Notes under the pieces: model-generated
What the model saw: the letters and a program-made list of their open reading frames with translations, nothing else
Told to the model about the DNA's origin: nothing
Database searches by the model: none
Source of the DNA: Phallus indusiatus
Taxonomy: Eukaryota; Basidiomycota; Agaricomycetes; Phallales; Phallaceae
Reading direction: 5' to 3'
Length of the DNA: 64,000 bases
Assembly: GCA_027605045.1 (NCBI GenBank)
Contig: JAQFWX010000030.1
Coordinates: 124,001-188,000 of the forward strand
Program-made: the position numbers and the translations under genes
Part shown: positions 1-10,734 of the stretch, in pieces
Layout: each line of letters opens with the position of its first letter
Numbering within the stretch: the first letter of the stretch is position 1

Positions 1-166
1 CATTGTATGTATACACTTCAAGTCTCCAAGGTACATACTATTATAGCTCTGGTTTCGTCAACATTGACGGAAGGTGTAAACTATAATCTAACGGACGTAG
101 CAATAAACAAAGTCCCTGATCGACGGATGCTGGTATGTTCATTTCTTTCACGGTGCCATTTGAACA

Positions 167-1338
167 CACTGTGGAAAAAACCGCCACTGAAGTAAGTGGT
201 ATTCAGTGGGTATGACCACTGAGCAACATTATTCAGTGGTCGGTTAGTGGTTATACCCACTGATAGTCAGTGGGATATTAGTGGCAGTCAGTGGTCAGTG
301 GAAAAGTCAGTGGTTCATTACCACTGACTTCAAGGCCCAGTGGTAATTCAGCGGTAATGGTACCACTGACATTCAGTGGTGGGTCAGTGGTGAGTCGGTG
401 GGTGACAATATTCAGTGGCTCTATACCACTCAATTCATGTTAATGGGCACTGGCATACCAGCTTGTAAATAATTATTTATTTTTTGGTGAAAAAAATATT
501 TTTAATATACATAAGCATTATTATTACACGTGATATTAGCACGTGACGTGACGCGTGGCGCGTAATACGCTGCGTTTGAATCGGAGTTGAAAAATGATTG
601 TATGCGTGCATCATGATTCTTAAAGCACTTGACTTTTTTCTCCCCCCATCTCGCTCTCTCATCCCACCACCATCCACATCACCGTCCACCACCCATGCCG
701 CTGTTCACACCGCCATCCGCACCGCCATCCACACCGTCATCTACACCGCCATCCACGCCGCTATTCCATTCCGCCGTTATCCACACCACTATCATCCACG
801 CCCTTTCGCATCGTCCGGTCTGTTATGACGCGTGACGCAACGCTAGCCCAGTGAGCCAGACACAACTCATGTCGCACTATTTATTATATATAACGTCCAC
901 AGGCGAAGAAGACCTTCCTACTCGCGTGGCGCGCTTTACGGGACTTGGGGTATGGGGCTCAGTGGGTGCGAGAGGACATGGGGACCTGGGCGCGTCGGGA
1001 GGCAAAGCAACATTTTTTAGTATATGTCTTTTTTGTGTAAATAAGTACATAGATTTATTACAAATAAACATGAATTACATAATAATAAATAACAAGGAAA
1101 AAGGAACGAAAAATAAATGCACCGGCCGTGAAAGCGTTCATAGGGACTTATCACTTAACTTTCAGTGGAAAATGCCACTGAGCACCACTGAACTTCAGTG
1201 GTTTTTACCACGGAAACGGCGGAAGTTCCGCTGATTTTCAGTGGTCAGGCCACTGACAAATCACTGGAATTCAGCGGGCGTATCCACTGGGTAACCACTG
1301 AGTATCAGTGGTATTCAGTGGCGATATTTTCCACAGTG
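167..1338. mobile_element. Non-autonomous CACTA-like (EnSpm/CMC) DNA transposon
   Basis: The element starts CACTGTGGAAAA and ends with the inverted match TTTTCCACAGTG. It is flanked by the 3-bp direct repeat ACA (164-166 and 1339-1341). Both subterminal zones (about 187-445 and 1150-1325) are packed with the short motif CCACTGA/TCAGTGG in both orientations, more than ten copies per side. CACTG termini, 3-bp target duplications and dense subterminal repeats are known hallmarks of the CACTA superfamily, where the repeats bind the transposase. The interior has no transposase frame, so it would need a helper element elsewhere. The family assignment is inferred from termini and duplication length. 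Confidence 0.8.
640..790. repeat. Imperfect ACC/CCATCC-rich minisatellite inside the CACTA-like element
   Basis: A pyrimidine-rich tract with repeated variants of accgccatccac lies in the middle of the transposon. Small frames in it give low-complexity Pro/Ser/Thr or His/Thr/Ala peptides and are not credible genes. Confidence 0.6.
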
Positions 1339-1341
1339 ACA

Positions 1342-2595
1342 CTGTACGAACTACGAACTCTGACACTTAAAACCATTGACATGGAGCAAATGCTTCCGTA
1401 AACCAACTCTCAATTCAAAACAGCCGCGTCTCTGAAGGGTAGATCAGAATTTATCTCGGAATCGACGGCTTTCGGTAAACAACACGTAACAATTATGAGC
1501 GGCGATGATTGATTGATTGATTGATTTATTCGTGATCTCCGAATTTGAACCCCGCCAGAACGCAACTCGCTCCAAGAACAGTCCTAGTCAATCTTTGGTC
1601 AATCTGCTCAGAAAATCCTTCGACTCCTTTTGCGGTTGAGACTCTAAAGAAACTTTGGAAATATCTTGATATGGTTTTGTTAAGTTTCTGTTTTCTCAGC
1701 AGGTGATGCTTATAGTTTTTTTGTTCTTCGGTTATTTGTGAAATTTGTATTCGTGGAGACGGTATGGAAAGAGAATAACAAACTGGCTCTCAATTCTGAT
1801 GCTTGATTGGAATCCATTGGATGGTGCATGCACAAGCTATCATATTACAAACTTGGATCATCGCGAAGAACGCTTCGGGTGCTAGTTTGCAATTCAGCAA
1901 TCTCCTTCGCTAAACTTTCGCTATCTCATTTGGACACTGTAAAGCACTGGTGCATCCCTGGTGCGTCAGTATGATACGCAGCGATTGCAGGGTTAGCACA
2001 ATCCAGTCTGAGCTGTTGGAGGGATGAGGGTAAATTTCAGATAAACCGAGGTCGGTCCAGAATAGAAATTGATGTAAAATTCTATGCTAATCCCAACTCA
2101 TTCATTTTTCACTATACACCCGGTGAATAGTTGAAGCACTTTTTGTCCGTGTGGGATTCTCCATCTCAAATATTCTCACCATACATACATATATTAACGA
2201 ATTCTTGGCTCGTTCAAAAACATGCCACGCGCACTATGACTCTTTTTACATCACTTCATTATCCTGGCGCTGATTCTGGGACGAATTTACCTTTCTTGAC
2301 TTCTCCGGCATGTAAATCGCAACTTCTTACGCCGGTATGACCGACCGTGAACAATTATATCTCCTCGTGGATCACAATCATCTGAGTCAATACCTATTTC
2401 ACATTGCACTTCTTTCGTGCTTCTACATAATACACTATTTAATTCAGGTAAACAAACTGCTGTAGCGCCATTAAATTGTCAATGATCAAATTACCCGATT
2501 GGCGTCCTCGACTCCAGCACAGTTGAGTTGGTGACAAACACGATCAATACCCGGATGGGAGTATAAGTGAGTCCGAACCAATGCTTAGCGATACA
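1342..2595. other. Gene-free stretch upstream of copy A
   Basis: No long frame, RNA gene or transposon end is recognisable. A short TTGA tetranucleotide run is present at about 1508-1528. The last 150 bp should contain the promoter of copy A. Confidence 0.5.
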
Positions 2596-2602
2596 CGTTG
2601 AA

Positions 2603-2611
2603 CATATATAT
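2603..2611 (+). promoter_or_regulatory. TATA box of copy A
   Basis: The string catatatat lies about 50 bp upstream of the ATG at 2658. The same element sits at the same distance in copies B, C and E. Confidence 0.6.
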
Positions 2612-2657
2612 CCTCCCTAGGCTACATACTCTCGTCTAACCGTTTGCGCTATCAACC

Positions 2658-4632
2658 ATGAAGTGTTCTTCAGGTTTTTGGTCGTGCTCGTTATTTGCTT
2701 TCTTCTCCATAACTTACGCTGTCACTGTTGAGCCTCTGGATTTGAATACTTGCAATATTCAGGCATGGGTTCGTGCACCGGATTTAGAGCCAGGAGAGAT
2801 TATTCCCGGACAAGTCAAAGTCCAGAGCAATGGATTTTGCAACCCCATTTCCGAGTATTCACTGGTTCTACGCTTCAAAGAAAGAATCTGGGCTAAAATT
2901 CCGTATTTAAACTCTTTTTAACATTTGCTGGTTTTCATCTATAATCGTATGTCTTTTCCTATTCTTTAGGAAGCCAGGCGTCATCTTACCTGAACAGCCG
3001 CAGCTGCAGTTCAATTCTGGATATAGCAACCTCTCAGCAGATGAATGGAAAGTAGAATGGAACAGCGTTCTCAAAGTAGATTCCATTTTGTCCAGATATT
3101 CCCTTGGATCATCATGGGACGAATATGCCAAACAAATGAAGGATGCTAGACTGTGGGAGATTGCTGAAGAAGAGCGAATAGCTTTTGAAACCAGATATAG
3201 ACTCTCTGATCATGATGGTAATATTCTAGAACATTGATATTCAAAAACTGTTTAGACTGGTTCCTTTTTTTAGGTTTGATTATACCGTCTAAAACTCAAT
3301 CCATACATGATTTCGCCCTCCTCGTCCCCACTACTAATTATCCCCCGTCCATTGACCAAAGTAGAGTTGTGTATTCGTCTACAAATGTATGAGTTTTCTC
3401 TTCTCGTAGCTCACAAGTGACCCAAACCAAAAATATTAGGACCCCCAAGCAGAAAGAGGACACGAACATATCTACCTTTATACCGTCGAGGTAAAATTCA
3501 ATAATGGGTCAACCATCGAGGTTCCAGCTGGATTGTCATCTTTCAATACTGTCAGTTCAGACCCTCAAATTCTGGATAACGACACACCCGGAATCGTATC
3601 ATTTACGGCCAACTTTACACAAATGGCTTCGATGAGCCTAGAGCATCTTGAAAATCCTCTGAATATCACTTCAAATATTGAGGTTACGCTACCACACAGC
3701 AGTCATGTGGAACAAGGTTAGAGATTTGATTTATATGTGCATAGGAGTCTCTCTTATCCTTCTTTCGGGATCACAACATCTCAGGCTCAATTCTCAATCT
3801 CACGTTCACCTCAAGCGAACTACAGGGTATTCCTGACGCTGATAGAGCAAATCACACCATTCTTCTTTCATCGCCTTTCCTGATCCTGCAGGTCGAGAGT
3901 CAACATCGCCACGTGGAAACGTTGTTTCCAGATTTGAATGTTCCTGCTGAAATTCGATCAGCTGCACATCTTAGATGTCATCGCTTTGCCACCTCCAACG
4001 ACTCTGAACATTCTAGCTCATGCTACAAGGACCGCTTTACCAGGGACGAAGGTCAAAAACCGGATTGGGGCATATCCACTTCCATACCCCTCAAGATACC
4101 TAAAGCACTCCTACCCTCGTTCGACATGTATTATCAGTCAATTAAGACTAAAATCTGGGTCTCGTTAGGACTCCGGTACATCCCGACTCAAGACTCACTC
4201 AACAACAACGAGAATGATCCTTGGATTCCGACCATGCAAACTTCATTTGTCGAAAATTCAAAGTACTTTCAGAGTTTCGGGAAAGACATCCCACTCATCA
4301 TTCATTCTCGCACTCGGAAACCAGATTTCCGAGTAACTCACTACCTATCTCCGGACGCTCGTCAGCCGATTTTCGTCGATCCATGCACTGCGGATAAACT
4401 CTCGAGATTATCTTTGAAAGAGCGTGATACGTTGGCCCCTACAAGTACGCCTGTTATCAACAAAGGCACGGACCAAGTCGTTAGAAACCGGTATTATTCT
4501 CATTCTCTTCATTATGTGGGAGATACATGGCGGAGAAAGGTATTGGATAAGGGGTTGAAGATCAATGTAGGAGAGAATGTTCAATGTGGTTTCTCTACTC
4601 GTGCGCAGGCTCAGACCGAATTTATGGTTTAG
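2658..4632 (+). CDS. Secreted arrestin-like protein, copy A (5 exons, intact)
   Basis: Exons inferred at 2658-2902, 2970-3217, 3274-3386, 3440-3716 and 3785-4632 total 1731 nt, an exact 576-residue frame; introns are 53-68 bp with GT...AG ends. Residues 1-22 form a signal peptide. The next 60 residues include LEPGEIIPGQVKV and EYSLVLRFKERIW, which resembles the first strands of an arrestin N-domain; a later block (SFDMYYQSIKTKIWVSLGL) would suit the second arrestin lobe. Several NxS/T sites (NLSA, NFTQ, NITS, NLTF) and conserved cysteines fit secretion. The C-terminus AQTEFMV is conserved in the family. Function is unknown; the arrestin fold is judged by eye only. It is the first of five paralogues in the window and heads the pair A/B. 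Confidence 0.8.
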
Positions 4633-4659
4633 TTACGAATACGGCACGGAAAAGACGGA

Positions 4660-5360
4660 CAGTACGTACATATTAACTTCGTTAACACTGTTGGCTGTAA
4701 AGTAACGGGTAAACTATCAACTAAAAGATGTTACAATAATCTTCAAGCTTCAAGTCCCAGATCAATGCACGCTAATAATGTTATCTTTCACGGCGCATCT
4801 TGGACACTTGATGAACTATCAAATTCGACGTAAGCCATTTCGGGATTCAGATTCAGTGTGACGAAAACGTGGAACTTGCGCTAACCGACTGAGTCTCAAA
4901 TTTTCATTTGAAACAGCCGCGTTTCAAAGAGTAGATCAGAATTCTTTTCGACGGTTTTCATGAGACTACATACAACAATACTATGAGCAATTGTCTTATT
5001 GGTAATCGTCGACGTCTTCGGCATGCGATCTCTTGTTCAGACTCGGATGAGTCGGATCTAACCCCAGGCTGTCTTCAATCTGAATCTGTGAGTTCAACTA
5101 TACCACTCTATCGGTCCGAGTCATAATATACGTAATAGGCATCTAAGGCTTCCCCGGGTCCCCATTTGCAAGTCTCATATTGTACTTCCTTATCCTGCGC
5201 CCGCACTTGAACTATCATCTCGAGCGCTAGCGCTAGTGATTAAATAGTTGGAGTTGGCACGCATATGGACATCACGTTTGATGTGAAGTGCGACCAGCAC
5301 TCAGATGAGAGCGCGAGAGACTAAGGATTCAACCTTCACTAAGCAGTACTACACGATGGA
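4660..5360. repeat. Intergenic segment duplicated at 12.73-13.50 kb
   Basis: Apart from small indels this spacer is near-identical to 12.73-13.50 kb. Shared strings include tcgagcgctagcgctag and cttccccgggtccccat. It holds no gene and forms the middle of a larger duplicated tract that runs from exon 5 of copy A to the end of exon 1 of copy B. Confidence 0.85.
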
Positions 5361-5363
5361 CGG

Positions 5364-5371
5364 ATATATAT
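5364..5371 (+). promoter_or_regulatory. TATA box of copy B
   Basis: The string atatatat lies about 60 bp before the ATG at 5428, inside the tract shared with the promoter of copy C. Confidence 0.6.
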
Positions 5372-5427
5372 GTATGACCTGACAAGGTGACGTGCGAAAT
5401 TTCGTCTAATCACTCACACTACCAACC

Positions 5428-7414
5428 ATGAAGTATCCTTCAAGCCTTTGGTTGTGCTCGTTATTTGCTTTCCTTCCCATAACTTGCGCTGTCGTTATCG
5501 CTGAAGAGCTTTCGGGCATGGATAATTGCGATATTCAAGCATGGGTCCGCGCACCGGATTTAGCGCCAGGAGAAGTTATTCCTGGACAAGTCAAAGTGCA
5601 AACCAATGGACCTTGCGACATCTCCGAGTATTCATTGGTTTTACGCTTCAAAGAAAGGATCTGGGCTAAAATTCCGTATTTAAACTGTTCAAAACTCGTT
5701 CGTCTACATTTATGTGATTAATTCTTTTGCTTTCTTTCTTAGGAAACCAGGGGTTATTTTTCCTGAAATACCGCAGCTACAGATCAATTCTGATGGATAC
5801 TATAACCTCTCAGCAGACAAGCGGAGGGCAGAGCGGAATAGTGTGCTCAACGTTGGCTCATCCTTGTTCAGGGACTCATCTCAGTGGAACGAATATACCA
5901 AACAAATGAAGAATGCTACCCTGTGGGAAATCGCTGAAGAAGAGCGAATAGCTTTCGAAACCAGACACAAACTACCTGACGGTAACTTCCTAGACATTGG
6001 GATTCATGCTTGAATTTGATTCGGCTTTTCTTAGGTTTTGTTTCACAGTCCAGAACTCAATCCATACATGATTTCGCCCTCCTCGTCCCGACTACTAACT
6101 ATCCTCCGTCCACTGACGGTAATAGTATGTATTCTTCTACAAATGTACGAGTTTTCTCTTCTCGTAGCTCAAAAGTGATCATGACCTAACACAAAATATA
6201 AGGGCCCCCATGCAGAAAGAGGACACGAACATATCTATCTTTATACCGTCGAGGTAAAATTCAATAATGGGTCAACCATCGAGGTTCCAGCCGGATTATC
6301 ATCTTTCAATACTGTCAGCCTAAGCCCTCAAATTCTGGATAGCGACACACACGAAATCGTGTCATTTACGGCCAACTTCACACAAACGGCTTCGACAAGG
6401 TCAAGGTTAGAGCATCTTGAAAGTCCCCTGAATATCTCTTCGGATATTGAGGTTACGCTACCACACGGCGGTCATGTGGAACAAGGTTAGAAATTTGATT
6501 TATATAAATGTGCATGGTCTCTCTTATCCTCCTTTCGTGCTCACAATATCTCAGGCTCAATTCTCAACCTTACCTTCACCTCACGCGAATTACAGGGTAT
6601 TCCTGACGCAGATCGCGCAAATCACACCATTCTTCTTTCATCGCCTTCAATGAGCCTACATATTGAGTCTAAGAGCCACCATCGTAACGTGGAAATGCTG
6701 TTTCCAGATATCAATGTTCCTTCTGAAATTCAACCAACTGCACATCTTAGATGCCATCGCTTTGCCACTTCCAACGACTCTGAACATTTTAGCTTATGCC
6801 ACAATGACCGCTTTACCAGGGACGAAGGTCAAAAACCGGATTGGAGCATATCCATTTCGGTACCCCTCGAGATACCTAAAGTAGTCCTACCCTCGTTCGA
6901 CATGTATTATCAGTCAATTGAGGCTAAAATCTGGGTCACGTTAGGACTCCGGTACATTCCAACCCAAGACCTACTCAACAACAACATCGAGAATGATCCT
7001 TGGATTCCGACCATGCAAACGTCATTCGTTGAAAATTCAAAGTACTTTCAGAGGTTCAGGAAAGACATCCCACTCATCATTCATTCTCGCACTCAAAACA
7101 CACCGACTTCCCAACTAACTCACTATTTATCTCCGGGTGCTCGTCAACCTGTTTTCGTTGACCCGTGCAAAGCTGATGAACTATCGAGATTATCTGTGGA
7201 AGAGCGTGACATGTTGGCGCCTCCAAGTATGCCTGTTATCAAGAAAGGCATTGACCAGGTCGTGCGAACTCGATATCATTCTGGTTCCCTTTATTATGTC
7301 GGAAATACTTGGAAGAGGAAGGTTTTGGATAGAGGATTAAAGATAAATTTTGGAGAGAATAGTCGATGTGGTTTCTCCGCTCATGCCCAAGCTCAAACAG
7401 GGTTTATGGTTTGA
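5428..7414 (+). CDS. Secreted arrestin-like protein, copy B (5 exons, intact)
   Basis: Exons at 5428-5675, 5743-5981, 6035-6144, 6203-6485 and 6555-7414 total 1740 nt and give 579 residues without a stop. The intron positions and phases are those of copy A. Residues 1-27 are a signal peptide ending near TCAVVIAEE; APGEVIPGQVKV then opens the arrestin-like region. NFTQ, NISS and NLTF sequons and the conserved cysteines (DNCDIQAW, VDPCKADELS, NSRCGFS) are present, and the C-terminus is AQTGFMV. Its exon 1 encodes exactly the same peptide as exon 1 of copy C, whereas later exons differ, which points to recent exchange. The convergent neighbour F1 ends about 500 bp downstream. Molecular function unknown. 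Confidence 0.82.
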
Positions 7415-7689
7415 TTATAGGGCCCGGCCCTCAGAGACTCATCTGATACACACACACACGCATGGTTTGATTATGTGTAATATGCCCTATAGGACACCAC
7501 GTTCAATCTTTCTTTTCTATGTCCAAATATATATTTCTGTTCCTACGTTTACGCATGCGCATGCACGACTCTGGCGATTACTAGCCTTCTTGGAAGATCT
7601 AATTCGGCAAGCAAAATATGATTGACTCTCGCTAAACATGCTTGTCTAAGCCCCATTTTTAAGAACAAGGTGATTCATTCACGTTGCAC

Positions 7690-7760
7690 AAAGCTTTAAT
7701 TTTGACCGAGGTCGTGGACTCTGATCCGGAGGACCGGAATACGGTTGAACTTGAAGGAGA
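7690..7760. repeat. Conserved block between B and F1 (also near 15.78, 19.89, 22.45, 34.05 kb)
   Basis: A block with ttttgaccgaggtc followed by tgatccgg, then in most copies cttagccgcgg and gaacttgaaggagaa, lies beyond the stop codons of F1, F2 and F3 and also survives at two places without an intact gene. It marks the 3' end of the family 2 unit. It may be 3' UTR or a shared terminator; it does not give one consistent open frame. Confidence 0.7.
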
Positions 7761-7916
7761 AGCGGCTAAGGAACCATAAGCGCTGACCCAATTCCTTTGT
7801 TCTTCGTTCCACAACAACAATCTCATCGATGGCACTGAAACTCTCAAGCAACAGTTAGATTTAACTGGTAATATGGTAATATATACAACTAATAAGTGAT
7901 GGACAGGTTTTTTTAA

Positions 7917-9465
7917 CTAATCGTCAGACTCGTCATCAAAATCACCGCCTTCCATTTCCATATTCTCACCGTCGAGATTCACCGTCGAGATGTATTCCTC
8001 AACTCTTGGGGACAACGGTATACCCTCTCTCGCTGCTCTGTCAATATACAAATCCGCAATAGTTCGGTTGATGCCCTGCCATAATTGTCCGTCGTGTCCG
8101 AGGACATATACAGGTCGTTGCGAAATTCTGAACAAAAAGGTGCCGATAGGAACGCGGTAGACGATGGGAATACTGGAGTCCCCAAGGCCGAGCTGACGAA
8201 GCCGAGGGAAGACTGGCGGGAAAGGATGGTTCAACCTCGAGATTGCATCTGCTGAAGGAGCGTTGAGGGTCATCCCCAAACATGTTAGGTTACGACAATA
8301 TCTTCCGTAAAGCAAAATGTCCTCAAATGCTAACGGATTTAATGTGTATAGCTCCACTCTTTTCCAAGTATCGCGACTTCTCAAGAGTATTGCTAGGTGG
8401 GCCCTGTCTATGTCGACTAAGGCATAGTAAATCGAAATCGAAGTCAGGTAACGACAGGCCAAGAGACCTTCAACGGCGAACCACGAGACCACGGGTGGTT
8501 CACCGCCTAGGAGGTACATGCCACAAGTTCCAAGCGATAGTTCCGTCAACCTCGGGCAACAGCCCTCGATTAACTGTAAGAATTCCTTCAAATCATCCAG
8601 TTCGCCGTTTTTAACATTCCAGCTAAAGACAGATAGAGCTGAGAGATCGTAGACACGCAAGAAGTTGTCATAAAGAGCTCGGGGCATGCCACAGTATGAA
8701 AAGTCGCGCAACGACGTGAAGTATCTTTGCCTGTTAGATGGTGCATGCTGGATGGGATTGAGTAGACTGGGAAGGGAACATGAAGAAAACCCGACATAAA
8801 CGTCAGAAAGGTTAGGCATTCTTGAGAGACATTGGATGATGGGTGGCAGAACCAAAACGATTGGAATTTGAACTTGTGTCAAAGTGGAGGAATAGGTGTT
8901 TAGAAGGTTCATGAATATTTGGATTTGTGGCATGTCAATTTGGATATTATCGGGGAGGGCGATCTGGAAGTATTGCAGCCGGGAGACACGGGATCTCAAA
9001 GCTTGAAAAATATTGCTTAGGTATGGCAAGGGAATGTCCGGTAGCTGGAGGGCGAAGCTGACGAGGGTGGGGACTATCAAGCTTGAGAGATTTATTAAAT
9101 CTCCAATTGAAGTTGCTTGCCACCTGAATGATTTCAGATTTGGGAAGGGATAGGCTCTGTTGACGTTCCCCATTTCGGATAACTTGTTCAATATGGGAGC
9201 GTAACGACCGTCAACATCGAGTGTATGCACCTCCCTCGCTGCCTGATAGAAATATTCCCAATTATTGTTAGTTGGTCTATACTCAAATAACTGGAAGAGC
9301 AGATTATGAGATTGCAGAAACGATTTGGAGGTTTTGTTAAATACTGACGTATACACCGTTATACTCTTTTCTCTCTCCAAGTCTGTCCAACGCTCGCTCC
9401 AGCAGCGCTGTTTGTCTCTCGTTGCTAATCCAGGCTTGGATAGTTGAGCCAGCTTGGTTTTGCAT
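7917..9465 (-). CDS. LRR/F-box-like protein F1 (2 exons, intact)
   Basis: Exon 1 runs 9465 to 9349 and exon 2 from 9290 to 7917 across a 58-bp intron; together 1491 nt, 496 residues. Exon 1 carries the family signature ALDRLGERKEYNGVY. The body has irregular leucine-rich strand-loop units (MPNLSDVYVGF, CPRLTELSLGTCGMYLL, CRYLTSISIYYA, CRNLTCLGMTL), as in the C-terminal part of basidiomycete F-box proteins, but no convincing F-box is visible. The tail is acidic (DFDDESDD). No signal peptide is seen, so it should act inside the cell. A TATA-like tatatata lies about 80 bp upstream of the ATG. It is convergent with copy B. A role in ubiquitin-ligase recognition is only an inference. Confidence 0.75.
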
Positions 9466-9545
9466 TTCGATATTGTAGCTTGGAAAAGGGATTGGAGGGT
9501 TAGTTCCGAAAGTAGTGATGCTGGTGTAGGCAGCAGGATCCCCTT

Positions 9546-9555
9546 TATATATAAC
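9546..9555 (-). promoter_or_regulatory. TATA box of F1
   Basis: On the minus strand, gttatatataaaggg lies about 85 bp upstream of the F1 start; the F2 promoter has the matching gttatataaagag. Confidence 0.5.
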
Positions 9556-10089
9556 GAGGGCTTCCTCGTGTCCCGAATACATATGTCCTTTTTGATATCC
9601 TCGTCGTGTGATGTCCGTGTGGTATGGACTTGGACGCCAATACAGGGAACGATTTTATGCCTATCAAGCAGCGGACAAAGAAATTTGTGGACAAAGTGGA
9701 CAAAGCGTCCTAATTATCAGGATGTCTTACTTGGGGACCATGAGCAGTCAGACCACAGAGCGTTCTTACATTTGATGGCAAGCGCAACCAATGCCCGGGA
9801 AATGACGTTTGAAACTCGAGAGCTCTATCAATGATCATTTTACCAATGCTTGGAACAGAAATCGATTCTTCGTACTTTTGAATATCAAATTCATTCCATC
9901 TCATTCCATCTTATAATAATATCAACATCGTATTTTAGACTGGACAGAAAACAAAGTCTCGAGCTGGTACTCTGCAACCTACGTAGATAAGTTAATGGGA
10001 ATCGTGCATACATTCAACTCAATCTATTACAATGGCGCGGGCCGCGGCCGACTCCGCTCTCCTTCATTTGAGTTGATGTGTACTAATTG

Positions 10090-10480
10090 TCAATAAGTAC
10101 TTACTTGACTCGCGGACGTTCCCTTCTTCCGAAGTCAAGGAGTAGAGGTTACAAAAAGTATATGAATTCGTGGCGCGACAATCTGGGGGATCAACCTGAA
10201 AGTATTGCAAATGAAAGACACAGGAGCGCATGGTTTGAGGTATTGTATATTACACAGGCATGGCAAGGAGATATCCGGGAACTGAAAGGCAAAGTTAACA
10301 AACAAACTCCCGACAACTCGACATGTCAATTAGATCTTAATTCGACTGCACCCACCATAATCTCGAAGATGAAATGATTAGGAACGAGTATTATGTCTAG
10401 GGGATGAGATCGATAAGAGCTCCATTCGAAAAATGAAGTCGTAGCTGGGTTCGGCGGCGAACATCTCCCTGCTACTTCTC
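10090..10480 (-). pseudogene. Relic of a family 2 (F-type) gene
   Basis: The minus strand carries short pieces that align by eye with exon 2 of F1 and F2 (the region around gtggcgcgacaatctggggg, then tgaaagtattgca and atggcaaggagatatccggg compared with 16.98-17.10 kb). The frame is broken and most of the gene is missing. Confidence 0.6.
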
Positions 10481-10734
10481 TGAAAGATCGCCATTATTGA
10501 CAGGCATTCCCAGCACCACGCCATGTACTGCAGTGGCACTTGCTCGAGTGCTCCTTAACATTGAACAAATCTACCAGGATTTATTTCACTGTCTCTTCAG
10601 GGTTCACACCGCAAGTTAAACATAAACATTAAGGAGCGATTGTGTAATTACATGAATAATACAAAGTATTTTCAAAACGAGAATTGTGCATAGCTGAATG
10701 GGATCAGTGAATAAATAAAATACTACATATGTCA

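Noticed and set aside
598..835. Overlapping frames in the ACC-rich tract as a small secreted protein
   Set aside because: Low-complexity repeat inside a transposon; several frames stay open only because of composition.
8282..8614. Plus-strand 110-residue frame opposite F1
   Set aside because: Antisense shadow; a broken counterpart lies opposite F2, and the F1 frame is supported by splicing and paralogues.
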